A stretch of 64,000 nucleotides of DNA, from the NCBI GenBank assembly GCA_034521495.1, contig JAXHMK010000009.1:1-64000 (forward strand), written 5' to 3'. Position 1 is the stretch's first letter. Each line of letters starts with the position of its first letter. This document shows, one piece after another, positions 47,136 to 58,072 of the stretch. Made by a program: the position numbers and the translations under genes. A model generated the notes under the pieces. It did not search any database. It was given only the letters and a program-made list of their open reading frames with translations, and had not been told where the DNA came from. Source of the DNA: Balneolaceae bacterium. Its GTDB lineage: Bacteria > Bacteroidota > Rhodothermia > Balneolales > Balneolaceae.

Positions 47136-47251
47136 TTCCGAAGCTCCTGCTTCGGAATGACATATAGAAGCTCTGCTTCTCTGAAATTTTTAACTATTGA
47201 AAAGAAGCGGAGCTTCTTCAGGTAATACGATCCGAAGGAGACCTTCGGATC
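47136..47251. repeat. Cluster of four hairpins upstream of tsaD
   Basis: Four perfect stems lie in a row: TTCCGAAGC/GCTTCGGAA (47136-47157), AGAAGC/GCTTCT (47166-47180), AAGAAGC/GCTTCTT (47202-47218) and GATCCGAAGG/CCTTCGGATC (47229-47251). The last two form the two-hairpin repeat seen also at 22239, 62951 and 63087. The tsaD start follows after 21 bases. Confidence 0.75.
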
Positions 47252-47272
47252 GAGAAAAGTACATTAAATTAT

Positions 47273-48259
47273 ATGACCATCTTAGGTATCGAATCATCCT
47301 GTGATGAGACAGCTGCTGCAGTGTGGGCAGACGGAGAGATTTTATCGAATGTGATAGCTTCTCAAACAATTCACGAAAAATTTGGCGGAGTTGTACCGGA
47401 ACTCGCATCGAGAGCTCATCATAAAACGATCTGGAAAACAGTAGACCAGGCTCTCAGGGAAGCGGAAATTTCTCTGGATCAGGTTGATGCCATTGCCGTT
47501 GCACAGGGACCGGGGTTAATTGGTTCGTTATTGGTAGGGCTCAGCTTTGCGAAAGGATTATCAATCTCTCAGGATTGTCCGATTATTGGTGTGAACCATA
47601 TTGATGCACACATGTATGCCAATTTTATTGAGCATGAGGAGGTGTATCCGTTTGTGGCCTTAATTGTCTCAGGAGGACATACCCGGCTGGTTCATGTGGA
47701 TGAAATTTTTTCGCACAAGGTACTCGGTAAAACCAGGGATGACGCCGCAGGAGAAGCATTCGATAAAATTGGAAAGCTGCTGAATCTTGACTATCCGGCC
47801 GGGCCGGTTATCGATAAACTTTCAAAAGAAGGTGATCCATCTTTCCACGATTTTCCGCGTTCTATGATTAATAAAGGATTGGATTTTAGTTTTTCCGGGT
47901 TGAAAACAAGTGTTCTCTATTACACACAGGATAAAGGAGAAGAATTTATTCAAGCGCATTTGAATGATATCTGCGCGAGTGTTTCGGCGGCGATTACAGA
48001 GGTACTTCAAACCAAATTAAAAAGAGCTGTAAAAAAGACAGCAGTTGAGAATGTAATGGTAGCAGGAGGTGTTTCAGCAAATTCAATGCTGAGAGAAAAA
48101 GTTGAATCAATAGCTCAAAAAATGGGATTGAATCTCATGATCCCCTCCATTCAATATTGTACTGATAATGCGGCAATGATTGCCATTACAGGTGCGTTAA
48201 AAGCAAGAGAGGGAAAGTATGATGATTTACAAATCAAACCATTTGCAAGATTGGCTTAG
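47273..48259 (+). CDS. tsaD: tRNA threonylcarbamoyltransferase TsaD
   Basis: The 328-residue Kae1/TsaD protein starts MTILGIESSCDETAAAVWAD. It carries GGVVPELASRAHHKTIW, whose two His bind metal, GPGLIGSLLVGLSFAKGLS, LIVSGGHTRLVHV and VMVAGGVSANSMLRE. It transfers the threonylcarbamoyl group to A37 of tRNA, with TsaB and TsaE; tsaE is at 14.2 kb. Hairpin repeats occupy its upstream region. Confidence 0.95.
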   Translation: MTILGIESSCDETAAAVWADGEILSNVIASQTIHEKFGGVVPELASRAHHKTIWKTVDQALREAEISLDQVDAIAVAQGPGLIGSLLVGLSFAKGLSISQDCPIIGVNHIDAHMYANFIEHEEVYPFVALIVSGGHTRLVHVDEIFSHKVLGKTRDDAAGEAFDKIGKLLNLDYPAGPVIDKLSKEGDPSFHDFPRSMINKGLDFSFSGLKTSVLYYTQDKGEEFIQAHLNDICASVSAAITEVLQTKLKRAVKKTAVENVMVAGGVSANSMLREKVESIAQKMGLNLMIPSIQYCTDNAAMIAITGALKAREGKYDDLQIKPFARLA

Positions 48260-48568
48260 ACTGAAGAATTGTAGTGACTGGTTCAAGTGTGCTCCGTAAG
48301 AGGTCTCTTAGGCAATCTTGTGGGAGTTAATGGGTTATTCGAGACTTCGTCAGAGATACGGTTCTCGATTATAGATTCATCATCAGTTCTTATCAAAAAC
48401 AACGAGAGAATTCATTCAAAAAGGGAATTAAAACGTTTATTATACACACATAGCTTTATTTGCAAAAAAGTTCGAAATTGAGGGCTTGCGTTTTTATCAT
48501 ATTTAAACAAGCAGAACTTCGTTTAAATAGATGTAGTTTAGTAACATATGAGGTAGATTTTCGATTGT
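48260..48568. other. Intergenic region between tsaD and the RelA/SpoT gene
   Basis: These 309 bases contain a short hairpin (CCGTAAGAG/CTCTTAGG, 48294-48312) and AT-rich sequence that may serve as the promoter of the stringent-response gene. A 64-codon open frame at 48287-48481 shows no recognisable protein features. Confidence 0.45.
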
Positions 48569-50818
48569 ATGGCAAATGTGGATACAGATATCCGTGAACA
48601 GGTAGATCAATTTGAGCTCGACAAGAAACAGGCGAGCGGCTTACGGGGATTGTTGCGTCAATGTCACAAGCACCTGGAAGAGACGGATGATGAGTTTATT
48701 ACCAGGGCTTTCAAACTTTGTTGTAAATCGCATGAAAACGTAAAGCGTGCATCCGGCGAGCCGTATTATCAGCATCCGCTTGAGGTTGCAAAAATTATGG
48801 CGGAGGAGTTCAACCTGGATGATCTCTCTGTAGCCGCCGCGCTTTTGCATGATACCGTAGAAGACACCAGCGTTACACTTGAAGATATTGAAGAGCTGTT
48901 TGGATCTACTGTAAAACATATCATCGACGGTCTTACCAAAATTACGGGTGTATTTGAAAATCGTGATACAAAACAGGCAGAAACGTTTATGAAGCTTCTG
49001 CTGTCGATGGCGGAAGATATTCGGGTGGTATTGATTAAATTTGCGGACCGTCTTCATAACATGCGTACGATCCAGCATCTGCCAAAACAGAGGCAGTTGA
49101 ATAAGGCAACAGAGACAATAGAATTGTATGCGCCGTTGGCTCACCGGTTCGGGCTGTTTAAGATCAAGAATGAATTTGAGGATCTCTGTTTTAAGGTGAT
49201 TGATCCGAATTCGTATAAATTCCTGGTTCGAAAACTGAGGGAGAAGCGTGAAGCGAGAGAGGCGTTTATTGAAGAGTTCATGAAACCCATCAAAGAGGAG
49301 CTCGAAAACCAGAATTTCTCATTTGAAATTAAGGGTCGCCCGAAGCACATCTATTCCATCTACCGGAAGATGCAGACGCAGCAAAAGCCGTTTGAAGAGA
49401 TTTACGACCTGTTTGCCATTCGAATTATTCTTGAAGATCCACACACGAAAGAGGATTGCTGGAGAGTCTATTCCGTAATAACCGATTGGTACACGCCGAT
49501 TCCGAAACGGTTTCGCGATTTTATTTCAGTTCCCAAAGCCAATGGATATCAATCCCTTCACACCACGGTAATTACCAAACAAGGGCGGAAAGTGGAGGTT
49601 CAGATTCGAACCCGAAAGATGGATTATATTGCTGAACAGGGACTGGCTGCACACTGGAAGTATAAAGAAGGCAGCAGTGGAGACAGTGGTGAGCTTGATA
49701 AATTTGTGAACTGGGTACGGGATGTTCTGGACACACCGCGACCGGATGCTGCCACCGAATTTGTGAAGGACTTTCAACTAAACCTTTACCAGGATGAGAT
49801 CTACGTATTTACTCCCCAGGGAGAATTGAGGACTCTTCCTAACGGTGCTTCCGTAATAGACTTTGCTTTTGATATTCACAGTGAGATTGGTGAACGGGCC
49901 GTATCAGCCAAAGTAAATGGGAAAATGGCTCCCTTGCGCCAAAAATTAAATATTGGAGACCAGGTAGAAATTATCACGGGTAACAAGATCAACCTGAATG
50001 CCGACTGGATGGAGGTCGTGGTTACGCACAAAGCGAAAGCCCGGATCCGCCAGTATATTAAACAGAAAGAGAGACGCGTAGCCAATGAGGGTAGAGAAGC
50101 GTGGGAGAAACGGGCATCAAGAGGTAAAGTGGAAATTTCTGATCAGGAGCTTACCAAAATTGCCAAACGATTTAAGTTTAACGATGCACAGGAGATGTTC
50201 TACGAAATTGGCTCTGGTGCATTCGATGTAAATGAACTCTACCGGATCGTTAAACAGTTGAAGAGTAAAGGCAGGTTTGATGATGAAGAGGAGGATGATC
50301 AAACTAAAAAACTATCTACAGAAGAGATTACCAAGGAGTATTATACAACTGCACGATCTGTTGGCGACGGGAAAGCACTTCTTGTAGAAGGCCAATTAAG
50401 CGATGTAAAGTATTCGTATGCAAATTGTTGTAATCCAATTCCGGGCGATAATGTAATTGGATTTATCAGCCGAAACGGAGATGTAAAAATTCACCGGTCG
50501 AACTGTAAAAATGCCCATCACCTGATACGAACAGAGAGCGAACGAATTGTGGATGTCTCCTGGGCAAAAAATATTGAAGAACAATTCCTTGGGGCCATAA
50601 AAGTGATTGGAGAAGACAGGGTGGGACTTGTGAATGACCTTACAGAAGTTCTCTCCAAATCGATGCAAACAAATATGAAGAGCATAAATGTAAGCAGTGA
50701 AGGGGGGATGTTTGAAGGAATTATTACAGCTCATGTAAACGATCTGAAACACCTCGAAAAAATTATACAAAAGATCGAAAAAGTTGATGGTATTAAGACG
50801 GTGATGCGCTATGAGTGA
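48569..50818 (+). CDS. RelA/SpoT-type bifunctional (p)ppGpp synthetase/hydrolase
   Basis: The 749-residue protein has four parts in order. An HD hydrolase domain keeps its metal motifs (YYQHPLEVAKI, ALLHDTVEDT). The synthetase domain has IYDLFAIRIILED and SVPKANGYQSLHTTVI. A TGS domain follows (EIYVFTPQGELRTLPNGASV) and a C-terminal ACT domain (IKVIGEDRVGLVNDLTEVLS). Both catalytic centres look intact, so it should make and degrade the alarmone. The zinc-finger-like region includes NCCNPIPGDNVIGFISR. It acts in the cytoplasm on ribosome or starvation signals. Confidence 0.95.
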   Translation: MANVDTDIREQVDQFELDKKQASGLRGLLRQCHKHLEETDDEFITRAFKLCCKSHENVKRASGEPYYQHPLEVAKIMAEEFNLDDLSVAAALLHDTVEDTSVTLEDIEELFGSTVKHIIDGLTKITGVFENRDTKQAETFMKLLLSMAEDIRVVLIKFADRLHNMRTIQHLPKQRQLNKATETIELYAPLAHRFGLFKIKNEFEDLCFKVIDPNSYKFLVRKLREKREAREAFIEEFMKPIKEELENQNFSFEIKGRPKHIYSIYRKMQTQQKPFEEIYDLFAIRIILEDPHTKEDCWRVYSVITDWYTPIPKRFRDFISVPKANGYQSLHTTVITKQGRKVEVQIRTRKMDYIAEQGLAAHWKYKEGSSGDSGELDKFVNWVRDVLDTPRPDAATEFVKDFQLNLYQDEIYVFTPQGELRTLPNGASVIDFAFDIHSEIGERAVSAKVNGKMAPLRQKLNIGDQVEIITGNKINLNADWMEVVVTHKAKARIRQYIKQKERRVANEGREAWEKRASRGKVEISDQELTKIAKRFKFNDAQEMFYEIGSGAFDVNELYRIVKQLKSKGRFDDEEEDDQTKKLSTEEITKEYYTTARSVGDGKALLVEGQLSDVKYSYANCCNPIPGDNVIGFISRNGDVKIHRSNCKNAHHLIRTESERIVDVSWAKNIEEQFLGAIKVIGEDRVGLVNDLTEVLSKSMQTNMKSINVSSEGGMFEGIITAHVNDLKHLEKIIQKIEKVDGIKTVMRYE

Positions 50819-50899
50819 TTTCTCCTATGTTCCATAGGTACAAACACTTATATCGATTATTTGGCAAGAAAATTCTATGTTCTTACTGCAAATCTTGTT

Positions 50900-50908
50900 A
50901 TTTTTGTT
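50900..50908 (+). promoter_or_regulatory. Possible -7 element upstream of the HU/IHF gene
   Basis: TATTTTTGT matches the TAnnTTTG core of Bacteroidota primary promoters and lies about 60 bases before the HU/IHF start. No TTTG box at the expected -33 distance was found. It is a weak call. Confidence 0.25.
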
Positions 50909-50966
50909 GATGTTATAGTGTTCGATATTAATTAGACAGAGCGACTAAAAAAAAGAATAAAATAGG

Positions 50967-51290
50967 ATGGTTACTTACACAAAACGTGATATTGTACGCG
51001 CAGTTGCTGATAAAATGGATGTGCCCCTAAACCAGGCAGAACCATGGGTAGAATCTGTTATCGAATCTTTAAGAGACAAGATGATGGCTGCCGATCCTAC
51101 CTGTAGAATTGAGCTCAGAAATTTTGGGGTGTTCGAGGTAAAAGAAACAAAAGCGAAACCAAAAGCACGTAACCCCAAAACCAACGAAGTGATCTACGTA
51201 CCGGCTCACAGAAAGACACATTTTAAGCCGAGCAAAAAGCTGAAGAAGTTCTTGAAAAAACCTCTGAGCGAGGTGAAAGGAGACGATTGA
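50967..51290 (+). CDS. HU/IHF-family DNA-binding protein
   Basis: The 107-residue protein matches HU/IHF: MVTYTKRDIVRAVADKMDVP at the N-terminus, IELRNFGVFEVKETKAKPKA, and the DNA-contacting arm ARNPKTNEVIYVPAHRKTHF. The Lys-rich tail (KPSKKLKKFLKKPLSEVK) is longer than in a minimal HU. It bends and packages DNA. It ends immediately before ruvX, whose ribosome site (AAAGGAG) lies inside this gene. Confidence 0.92.
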   Translation: MVTYTKRDIVRAVADKMDVPLNQAEPWVESVIESLRDKMMAADPTCRIELRNFGVFEVKETKAKPKARNPKTNEVIYVPAHRKTHFKPSKKLKKFLKKPLSEVKGDD

Positions 51291-51722
51291 TTGTCTGAAT
51301 TCGGTAGAATTTTAGGTGTGGATGTGGGCAGTAAACGAGTGGGTTTAGCCCGAACCGATCTGCTCAGAACAAATGCAAATCCATTTGGCACCTTTCCGCC
51401 GGATCAATCCATCAGGGAGATAGAAAAGCAGGTACAAACAGAAGGTCCTGTGAAGGCCATCGTTGTAGGGTGGCCTTTAACCCCTCAGGGAGATCCCACT
51501 GATGCTACTGAGTTAGTAAAGAATTATATTCAATCTCTGAAAAAAAAATTCAGAGATATTAAAATCTACAAAATGGACGAACGTTACACCTCGCGCCAGG
51601 CTTTAAAGTTATTGGTTGATGCAGGTGTACCTAAAAAGAAACGTAGCGAAAAGGGAAGGGTAGATCAGGCTGCAGCAGCCTTGATTTTACAGCAGTTCCT
51701 GGAAGCACATCCCGAAATTTAG
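51291..51722 (+). CDS. ruvX: RuvX/YqgF Holliday junction resolvase-like RNase
   Basis: The 143-residue protein starts at TTG (51291), with AAAGGAG eight bases before supporting that codon. The RNase H-like fold is visible in ILGVDVGSKRVGLARTDLLR, VVGWPLTPQGDPTDA, KMDERYTSRQALKLL and KGRVDQAAAALILQQFL, with the acidic residues of the active site. Family members process the 16S rRNA 5' end and may resolve junctions. It directly abuts the HU/IHF gene and precedes def by two bases. Confidence 0.92.
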   Translation: MSEFGRILGVDVGSKRVGLARTDLLRTNANPFGTFPPDQSIREIEKQVQTEGPVKAIVVGWPLTPQGDPTDATELVKNYIQSLKKKFRDIKIYKMDERYTSRQALKLLVDAGVPKKKRSEKGRVDQAAAALILQQFLEAHPEI

Positions 51723-51724
51723 AA

Positions 51725-52285
51725 ATGTCAGTTTTACCTATAGTTACATACAACGACCCAATTCTAAAACAGAAAACCGAACCGGTCTCAGAAAATAGTG
51801 AAAAGCTTCAGACCCTGATTGATAACATGTTTGAAACCATGTATCAAGCCAGCGGAGTTGGACTTGCAGCTCCTCAGATTGGAAAATCCATACAGCTTTT
51901 TGTGATGGATGCGGATTCCATAACCGAAGAGGTAGATGATGAGCCGAACATCGGGCCTGTCACATTGATCAATCCGGAAATCATAAAAGAGGATGAAGAA
52001 AAAGTAAAACTTGAAGAGGGGTGCCTGAGTATTCCGGAGGTGAGAGATGATGTTTCAAGGCCCAAATCCATAACGGTGAGGTATAAAGACCGGGATTTCA
52101 ACGAGCAAACCATGGAGACATCAGGCTGGATAGCAAGAGTGATTCAGCATGAGTACGATCATCTGCAGGGTGTACTTTTCCTGGATTATCTGAGTGCATT
52201 TAAACGGAGACTTCACAAATCTACTCTCAAAAAAATTGACAAGGGCAAACTGGAAACAGATTATCCACTGGTTTCTAAATCGTAG
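51725..52285 (+). CDS. def: Peptide deformylase
   Basis: The 186-residue protein has all three PDF motifs: GVGLAAPQIGKS, EEGCLSIPEV (metal Cys) and IQHEYDHLQGVLF (metal His pair and catalytic Glu). It removes the formyl group from nascent proteins in the cytoplasm. fmt follows after eight bases, the usual order. In this window fmt is frameshifted. Confidence 0.96.
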   Translation: MSVLPIVTYNDPILKQKTEPVSENSEKLQTLIDNMFETMYQASGVGLAAPQIGKSIQLFVMDADSITEEVDDEPNIGPVTLINPEIIKEDEEKVKLEEGCLSIPEVRDDVSRPKSITVRYKDRDFNEQTMETSGWIARVIQHEYDHLQGVLFLDYLSAFKRRLHKSTLKKIDKGKLETDYPLVSKS

Positions 52286-52293
52286 GTACAATC

Positions 52294-53218
52294 ATGCGGT
52301 CACTCAATATTGTTTTTATGGGATCGCCCGATTTTGCGATTCCCAGCCTTGAAAAAATTCATGAATCGAAGCATAATATCCTCGCTGTTGTCAGCAATCC
52401 TGATAAACGAAGGGGAAGAGGCCGAAAACCAGCACCTACGCCGGTTAAAAAGAGGGCAATTGAACTGGATCTCCAAACGATTGATGTTGATGATTTGAAC
52501 TCAGATTCGTTTCATAATCAACTCAAAGAGTTAAAACCGGACCTTTTTGTTGTTGTAGCATTTCGAATTTTACCGGCCTCTGTTTTAGAGATTCCCTCTA
52601 TTGGTTCTGTGAATCTGCATGCATCACTATTACCAAAATACCGGGGAGCTGCACCCATCCACTGGGCGATTATCAAAGGAGAAAAAGAGACTGGCTGTAC
52701 TGTATTTTTTCTGGATAAAAAAGTGGATACAGGAAAAATTATCGCACAGAACCGAACAGTTATCGATCTGTTTGAAACAACCGGAGATGTTTACAATCGT
52801 CTTAAAAAATCGGGTGCAGATCTGTTGGTTCAATCGATCAATCGAATAGCAGATGGAACTGTTGAACCAACACCTCAAAATCACGAACTGGCAACACCGG
52901 CGCCAAAACTCTACAATGAAAATACACACATTGATTTTAGTAAGCCCGCGAAAGAAGTTCACAATTTTATTCGTGGGACTGAGTCCCTTTCCTACAGCAT
53001 GGTGTAGCTATGATGAAAAAAAAATGAATATTTATAGATCAAAACCAGCTGATGATGTGAAACTAAAACCGGGTAAACTTCATTTTAAAGATGGAAAGTT
53101 ATTTGTTGGCTGCGGAGATGGTGCCATTGAAATTGTAACACTGCAACTACCCGGCACAAAAAGAATGGCCGGTAAGGAATTTGCGAATGGATATGATCTT
53201 GATATTCAATTACAATAG
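52294..53218 (+). pseudogene. fmt: Methionyl-tRNA formyltransferase, frameshifted
   Basis: The first frame (52294-53007) is a good Fmt catalytic domain: NIVFMGSPDFAIPSLEKI, LFVVVAFRILPASVLEIP, VNLHASLLPKYRGAAPIHWA and AIIKGEKETGCTVFFLDKKV. It ends early at TAG after SYSMV. The next frame continues the protein exactly where it should: RGLSPFPTAWCSYDEKKMNI through the C-terminal domain to 53218. Removing one G from the GGG at 52975-52977 (CGTGGGACTG) restores a 307-residue Fmt of normal length. Fmt formylates initiator Met-tRNA, and def lies just upstream. Because Fmt is nearly universal, a sequencing error is quite possible; real loss is the alternative. Confidence 0.85.
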
Positions 53219-53373
53219 GGTATAAAAACCGTTTTTGTTGCGGTTGAATCGATGATTAAAAAAAAGATGTTTTTGACAGTGGGAAGTTGACTAAAACAAC
53301 TTTTTTTGAGATATACCCATCAAGTATTTTAACGAGATAAAAAAAATATAATAAAGATTAAATATAGGTAAAC

Positions 53374-54069
53374 ATGGAGCTTTCACCTTTATTACAAGCT
53401 GCCCGGGATGGAAATTTAAAACAAGCTAATGAGCTTATTGAAGAGGGAGCAGATATTAATGAAACCAGTAAAAATGGATCTTCGGCTTTAATTTATGCTG
53501 CTGAAGGGGAACACATGGAGGTTGTAAAGTATCTGATTGAACATGGCGCGGATCCCGCCATTCAAACCAAGATGGGAGGAACAGCTCTCAACAGGGCCGC
53601 TGAGAACGGAAACATCGAGATGATGAAGTATTTGTTGGATAACGGTACACCAATTGGAGATTTAGCCTTGATTGTAGCTGCCCGCGAAGGTAATCCGGAG
53701 GCGGTAAAAGTATTAATTGAATCCGGTGCAGATGTTAATGCAAAACAGAGATGGGGGCAAACAGCATTAATGCTTGCCGCAAGAGAAGGGCATTCTGCTG
53801 TGGTAAAACTTCTGCTCGATTCAGGAGCAAACGTTCGGAAAAAAGATAAAAATGGCGATACTGCACTCAACATTGCGATAGATAACGATAATTCTGATAT
53901 AGCCATACAGTTACGCCGGGCAGGTGCAAAAGCTCAAATTAAACAGAGCAGCCCTGTACAGGAGGAAGAAGATGAAGAGGATGATGTGGGAGACGATACT
54001 CCGGATGTAGATGAGCTAATCTCGGACGATGAGATGCCGGATGATGTAGATCTTGACGAAGATATTTAA
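53374..54069 (+). CDS. Ankyrin-repeat protein
   Basis: The 231-residue protein contains about six ankyrin repeats from residue 3 to about 190, for example NGSSALIYAAEGEHMEVVKY, AENGNIEMMKYLLDNGTPI and RWGQTALMLAAREGHSAVVK. It ends in a strongly acidic tail (EEDEEDDVGDDTPDVDEL, then a last DDVDLDEDI). There is no signal peptide, so it is probably cytoplasmic. It should act as a protein-binding scaffold. No partner can be named from context. Confidence 0.88.
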   Translation: MELSPLLQAARDGNLKQANELIEEGADINETSKNGSSALIYAAEGEHMEVVKYLIEHGADPAIQTKMGGTALNRAAENGNIEMMKYLLDNGTPIGDLALIVAAREGNPEAVKVLIESGADVNAKQRWGQTALMLAAREGHSAVVKLLLDSGANVRKKDKNGDTALNIAIDNDNSDIAIQLRRAGAKAQIKQSSPVQEEEDEEDDVGDDTPDVDELISDDEMPDDVDLDEDI

Positions 54070-54124
54070 AAAAGTATTCTCACATCTTAATATATTGTAA
54101 AACTAAGTTTTAACTGTAATTAGA

Positions 54125-54156
54125 AGCGCTTTCAATTTCCATAAAAATGGAAAGGG
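54125..54156. promoter_or_regulatory. Palindromic sites upstream of gap
   Basis: GAAGCGCTTTC resembles the imperfect palindrome bound by LacI/CcpA-type regulators. It is followed by a TTTCCAT/ATGGAAA hairpin. Either could regulate the glycolytic gap gene downstream. Support is weak. Confidence 0.3.
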
Positions 54157-54233
54157 AACAAATAAACAGTTATTTTGAGATGATTAAAAGAATACAATCA
54201 AATCAACTAATTTGAATTGAAACGGAGTAATAA

Positions 54234-55235
<1,002 letters not shown>

Positions 55236-55255
55236 ACAAACTCGTTCGTAATTAT

Positions 55256-55293
55256 TGAAACCCGTTTCGGAGTCATTCGAAACGGGTTTTTTT
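55256..55293 (+). terminator. Rho-independent terminator after gap
   Basis: AAACCCGTTTCG pairs perfectly with CGAAACGGGTTT across an 8-base loop and is followed by a T run (TTTTTTT). It lies just after the gap stop. Confidence 0.92.
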
Positions 55294-55324
55294 ATCTGCA
55301 AAAATTTTTCTCTTTATTGAATCT

Positions 55325-57823
55325 ATGGAGACACTCAAAAAAGATCCGGACACCTCTAAAAACAAATCCTTTATGATAGATGTGGAGGGGATGCATTGTG
55401 CTTCTTGCGTATCGAGAGTTGAAGATGCTATTAAAGAAGTTCCGGGTGTGACCGATACATCGGTGAATTTGGCTACTGAAAAAGCAAAGGTGTCCTATCA
55501 AAAAAAATTGGATACCCAAAAGATTGTGGAAGCCATTGAAAATGCGGGTTATAATCCCAGGCTGGAAACTCTTCAGATTGATGTAAAGGGGATGAGTTGT
55601 GCATCTTGTGTTGGAAATGTAGAAAGTGCCATTAAAAATACGCCGGGTGTAAAAGAGGTTTCTGTGAATCTGGCTACTGAAAAAGCAACAGTGCAATTTT
55701 ATTCAGGAGCAACGAATGCCTCAAAGATTATAGAATCTATTCAGGATACAGGTTACCAGGCAGAACTGATCACTCCCGAAGATGACCGGCTTGATAGAAA
55801 AAAAGAGGAGAAAGACCGGGAATTAAAAGATATAAAACGTTCTCTTATCATTGCTGCGGCTTTTAGTATTCCTATCTTTTTGATTGAGATGGCATCTCAT
55901 TTTATAACGCCGGTAGGGAACTGGCTGGAAAGCACGGTCAGCTCACAAAACCTGTACTACCTGTTTTTTGTATTGGCAAGTGTAGTTCAGTTTGGCCCCG
56001 GTTTGAGATTTTACAAAAAAGGCTGGCCGTCTTTGGTGAAAGGAACTCCGGACATGAACTCTCTTGTGATGCTGGGTACCACTGCCGCCTATGGATATTC
56101 AGTTGTCGCTACTTTTCTGCCACAACTACTGCCAAGCGGAACGGTGAATGTCTATTATGAGGCCTCGGCCGTTATTGTGACGCTTATTTTGGCCGGCCGA
56201 TATATGGAAGCCATCGCTAAAGGGCGGACCAGTGAAGCGATTAAGCGGCTCCTGAATCTTCAGGCCAAAAATGCACGGATTGTACGAAACGGACAGGAGA
56301 TGGATCTGCCGGTTGAAAATGTACAGATTGGCGATACTGTTATTGTTCGACCCGGTGAGAAAATTCCGGTAGATGGTGAAGTGGTAGATGGCGAATCTTA
56401 TATTGACGAGTCGATGATTTCCGGTGAGCCGATTCCGGTTCAGAAGACAAAGGGTGATGAAGTCATAGGAGGAACCATCAACAAAAATGGAAGCCTTTGG
56501 TTTAAAGCGACAAAAATAGGGGCGGATACGGTTCTGGCTCAAATCGTGCAGATGGTTGAGGAAGCTCAGGGATCCAAACTGCCCATTCAGTCGATGGTGA
56601 ATAAAGTGACCCACTACTTTGTTCCGACGGTGATTACACTGGCAATCATTACATTTGGAATATGGTTAATCTGGGGCCCCGACCCTGCGCTTACGTTTGC
56701 ATTGGTAAATGCGGTAGCTGTTTTGATTATCGCTTGTCCATGTGCAATGGGTTTGGCTACACCTACGTCTATCATGGTGGGAACCGGGAAAGCGGCTGAA
56801 ATGGGAGTGCTGTTCCGTCAGGGTGATGCACTTCAGGCCCTTCGAAATACAGATACGATTATTCTCGATAAAACCGGTACCCTCACAAAAGGTCAGCCCG
56901 AATTGACCGATCTGCAAACAGTGAATGGCTTCGATTCCAGTCAAATACTACAATGGGTGGCTTCGGTGGAGAAAAGCTCTGAACATCCCATCGGGGAAGC
57001 GATTGTTCAGGCAGCAAAAGAGAAAGAGTTAGACTTGGTTGAGGTTTCTGATTTTAACTCAAGAACCGGTTTTGGTATTGAAGCTGTCGTTGACGGAAAA
57101 CAGATTTTAATTGGGGCAGACCGATTGATAAGAGACGCCGGCTTACACCTGAGCCAGTTTGAAGAGAAAGCAAACGGGTTGTCTGATGAAGGGAAAACAC
57201 CCGTTTATGTTGCAGTTGATAATAAGGTGGCTGCGATATTAGCTGTGGCCGATTCCATCAAAGAAACCACGCCAGCGGCTATCCGGGCATTGCATGATCT
57301 GGATCTTGAAGTGGTGATGCTGACAGGCGATAAAGAGCAAACTGCACGGGCAATTGCCAATGAACTTGGTATTGATGATGTGATTGCAGAAGTGTTACCG
57401 GATGGCAAATCGAATGCGGTGAAACAGCTCCAGGAACGAGGCAAGAAAGTGGCGTTTGTGGGAGACGGCATCAACGACGCACCCGCACTTGCCCAGGCTG
57501 ATGTGGGAATTGCCATTGGAACCGGAACGGATATTGCCATTGAAAGTGCCGAAGTGGTCCTCATGTCAGGCGATCTTCGAAACGTACCGAATGCCATTGC
57601 GCTTTCTCAATCCACCATTCGAAACATCAAAGAGAACCTGTTCTGGGCGTTTATCTACAACATTATTCTAATTCCCCTGGCTGCCGGCGCACTCTATCCG
57701 GCGTTCGGAATTCTTCTCTCTCCAATCTTTGCTGCCGGAGCGATGGCCGTTTCAAGCGTGTTTGTGCTGGGAAATGCGTTACGGTTGAAGCGGTTTCGTC
57801 CGCCGATGATGGCTGTGAGTTGA
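55325..57823 (+). CDS. copA: Copper-exporting P-type ATPase
   Basis: The 832-residue P1B-type ATPase has two N-terminal heavy-metal domains (GMHCASC at about residue 21, GMSCASC at about residue 94). About eight membrane segments follow, with the metal-binding CPC in [18 protein letters not shown]. The catalytic [18 protein letters not shown] and [20 protein letters not shown] motifs are intact. This set matches Cu(I) exporters. It would pump copper out of the cytoplasm. No metal regulator or chaperone gene is adjacent. Confidence 0.94.
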   Translation: METLKKDPDTSKNKSFMIDVEGMHCASCVSRVEDAIKEVPGVTDTSVNLATEKAKVSYQKKLDTQKIVEAIENAGYNPRLETLQIDVKGMSCASCVGNVESAIKNTPGVKEVSVNLATEKATVQFYSGATNASKIIESIQDTGYQAELITPEDDRLDRKKEEKDRELKDIKRSLIIAAAFSIPIFLIEMASHFITPVGNWLESTVSSQNLYYLFFVLASVVQFGPGLRFYKKGWPSLVKGTPDMNSLVMLGTTAAYGYSVVATFLPQLLPSGTVNVYYEASAVIVTLILAGRYMEAIAKGRTSEAIKRLLNLQAKNARIVRNGQEMDLPVENVQIGDTVIVRPGEKIPVDGEVVDGESYIDESMISGEPIPVQKTKGDEVIGGTINKNGSLWFKATKIGADTVLAQIVQMVEEAQGSKLPIQSMVNKVTHYFVPTVITLAIITFGIWLIWGPDPALTFALVNAVAVLIIACPCAMGLATPTSIMVGTGKAAEMGVLFRQGDALQALRNTDTIILDKTGTLTKGQPELTDLQTVNGFDSSQILQWVASVEKSSEHPIGEAIVQAAKEKELDLVEVSDFNSRTGFGIEAVVDGKQILIGADRLIRDAGLHLSQFEEKANGLSDEGKTPVYVAVDNKVAAILAVADSIKETTPAAIRALHDLDLEVVMLTGDKEQTARAIANELGIDDVIAEVLPDGKSNAVKQLQERGKKVAFVGDGINDAPALAQADVGIAIGTGTDIAIESAEVVLMSGDLRNVPNAIALSQSTIRNIKENLFWAFIYNIILIPLAAGALYPAFGILLSPIFAAGAMAVSSVFVLGNALRLKRFRPPMMAVS

Positions 57824-57924
57824 TTCCAAAGTCCTCTTGCCAGTCGCGTTTTTTCTTCGGGGAGAGGGGATTTAGGGGTGGTGTTAAAACAATTTTATAA
57901 ACTCTGTGACAAACCTATGGAATT

Positions 57925-58068
57925 TTAAGCCTGAGATTGATCTCTTTTTACCCATTTCTTAACGAGTTGACTGGCTTCACTGCTCGAGTGCAGATTATCG
58001 GATTCGGCATCTTGAATTCCTTCGTCAATGGCTATTTTCTCATCGTCAGTTAATTGTTGCTGTAGCAT
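57925..58068 (-). CDS. Antitoxin-like small ORF without visible toxin
   Basis: A 47-residue reverse-strand ORF reads MLQQQLTDDEKIAIDEGIQD and ends in a Lys-rich helix (SQLVKKWVKRDQSQA). The acidic helix, then a Ser-rich stretch and a basic helix resemble the short antitoxins of RelE/ParE systems (EGI-D motif). No toxin ORF follows on that strand before copA ends. It starts five bases after the decayed membrane gene. It could be an orphan remnant or chance. Confidence 0.4.
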   Translation of the reverse strand: MLQQQLTDDEKIAIDEGIQDAESDNLHSSSEASQLVKKWVKRDQSQA

Positions 58069-58072
58069 GCTT

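Noticed and set aside
48287-48481. 64-codon open frame between tsaD and the RelA/SpoT gene
   Set aside because: No recognisable domain, poor coding character and no plausible ribosome site; treated as intergenic.
52294-53218. Programmed frameshifting in fmt
   Set aside because: No slippery heptamer with a downstream structure was seen at the junction, and Fmt is not known to be made this way. A plain one-base insertion is simpler.
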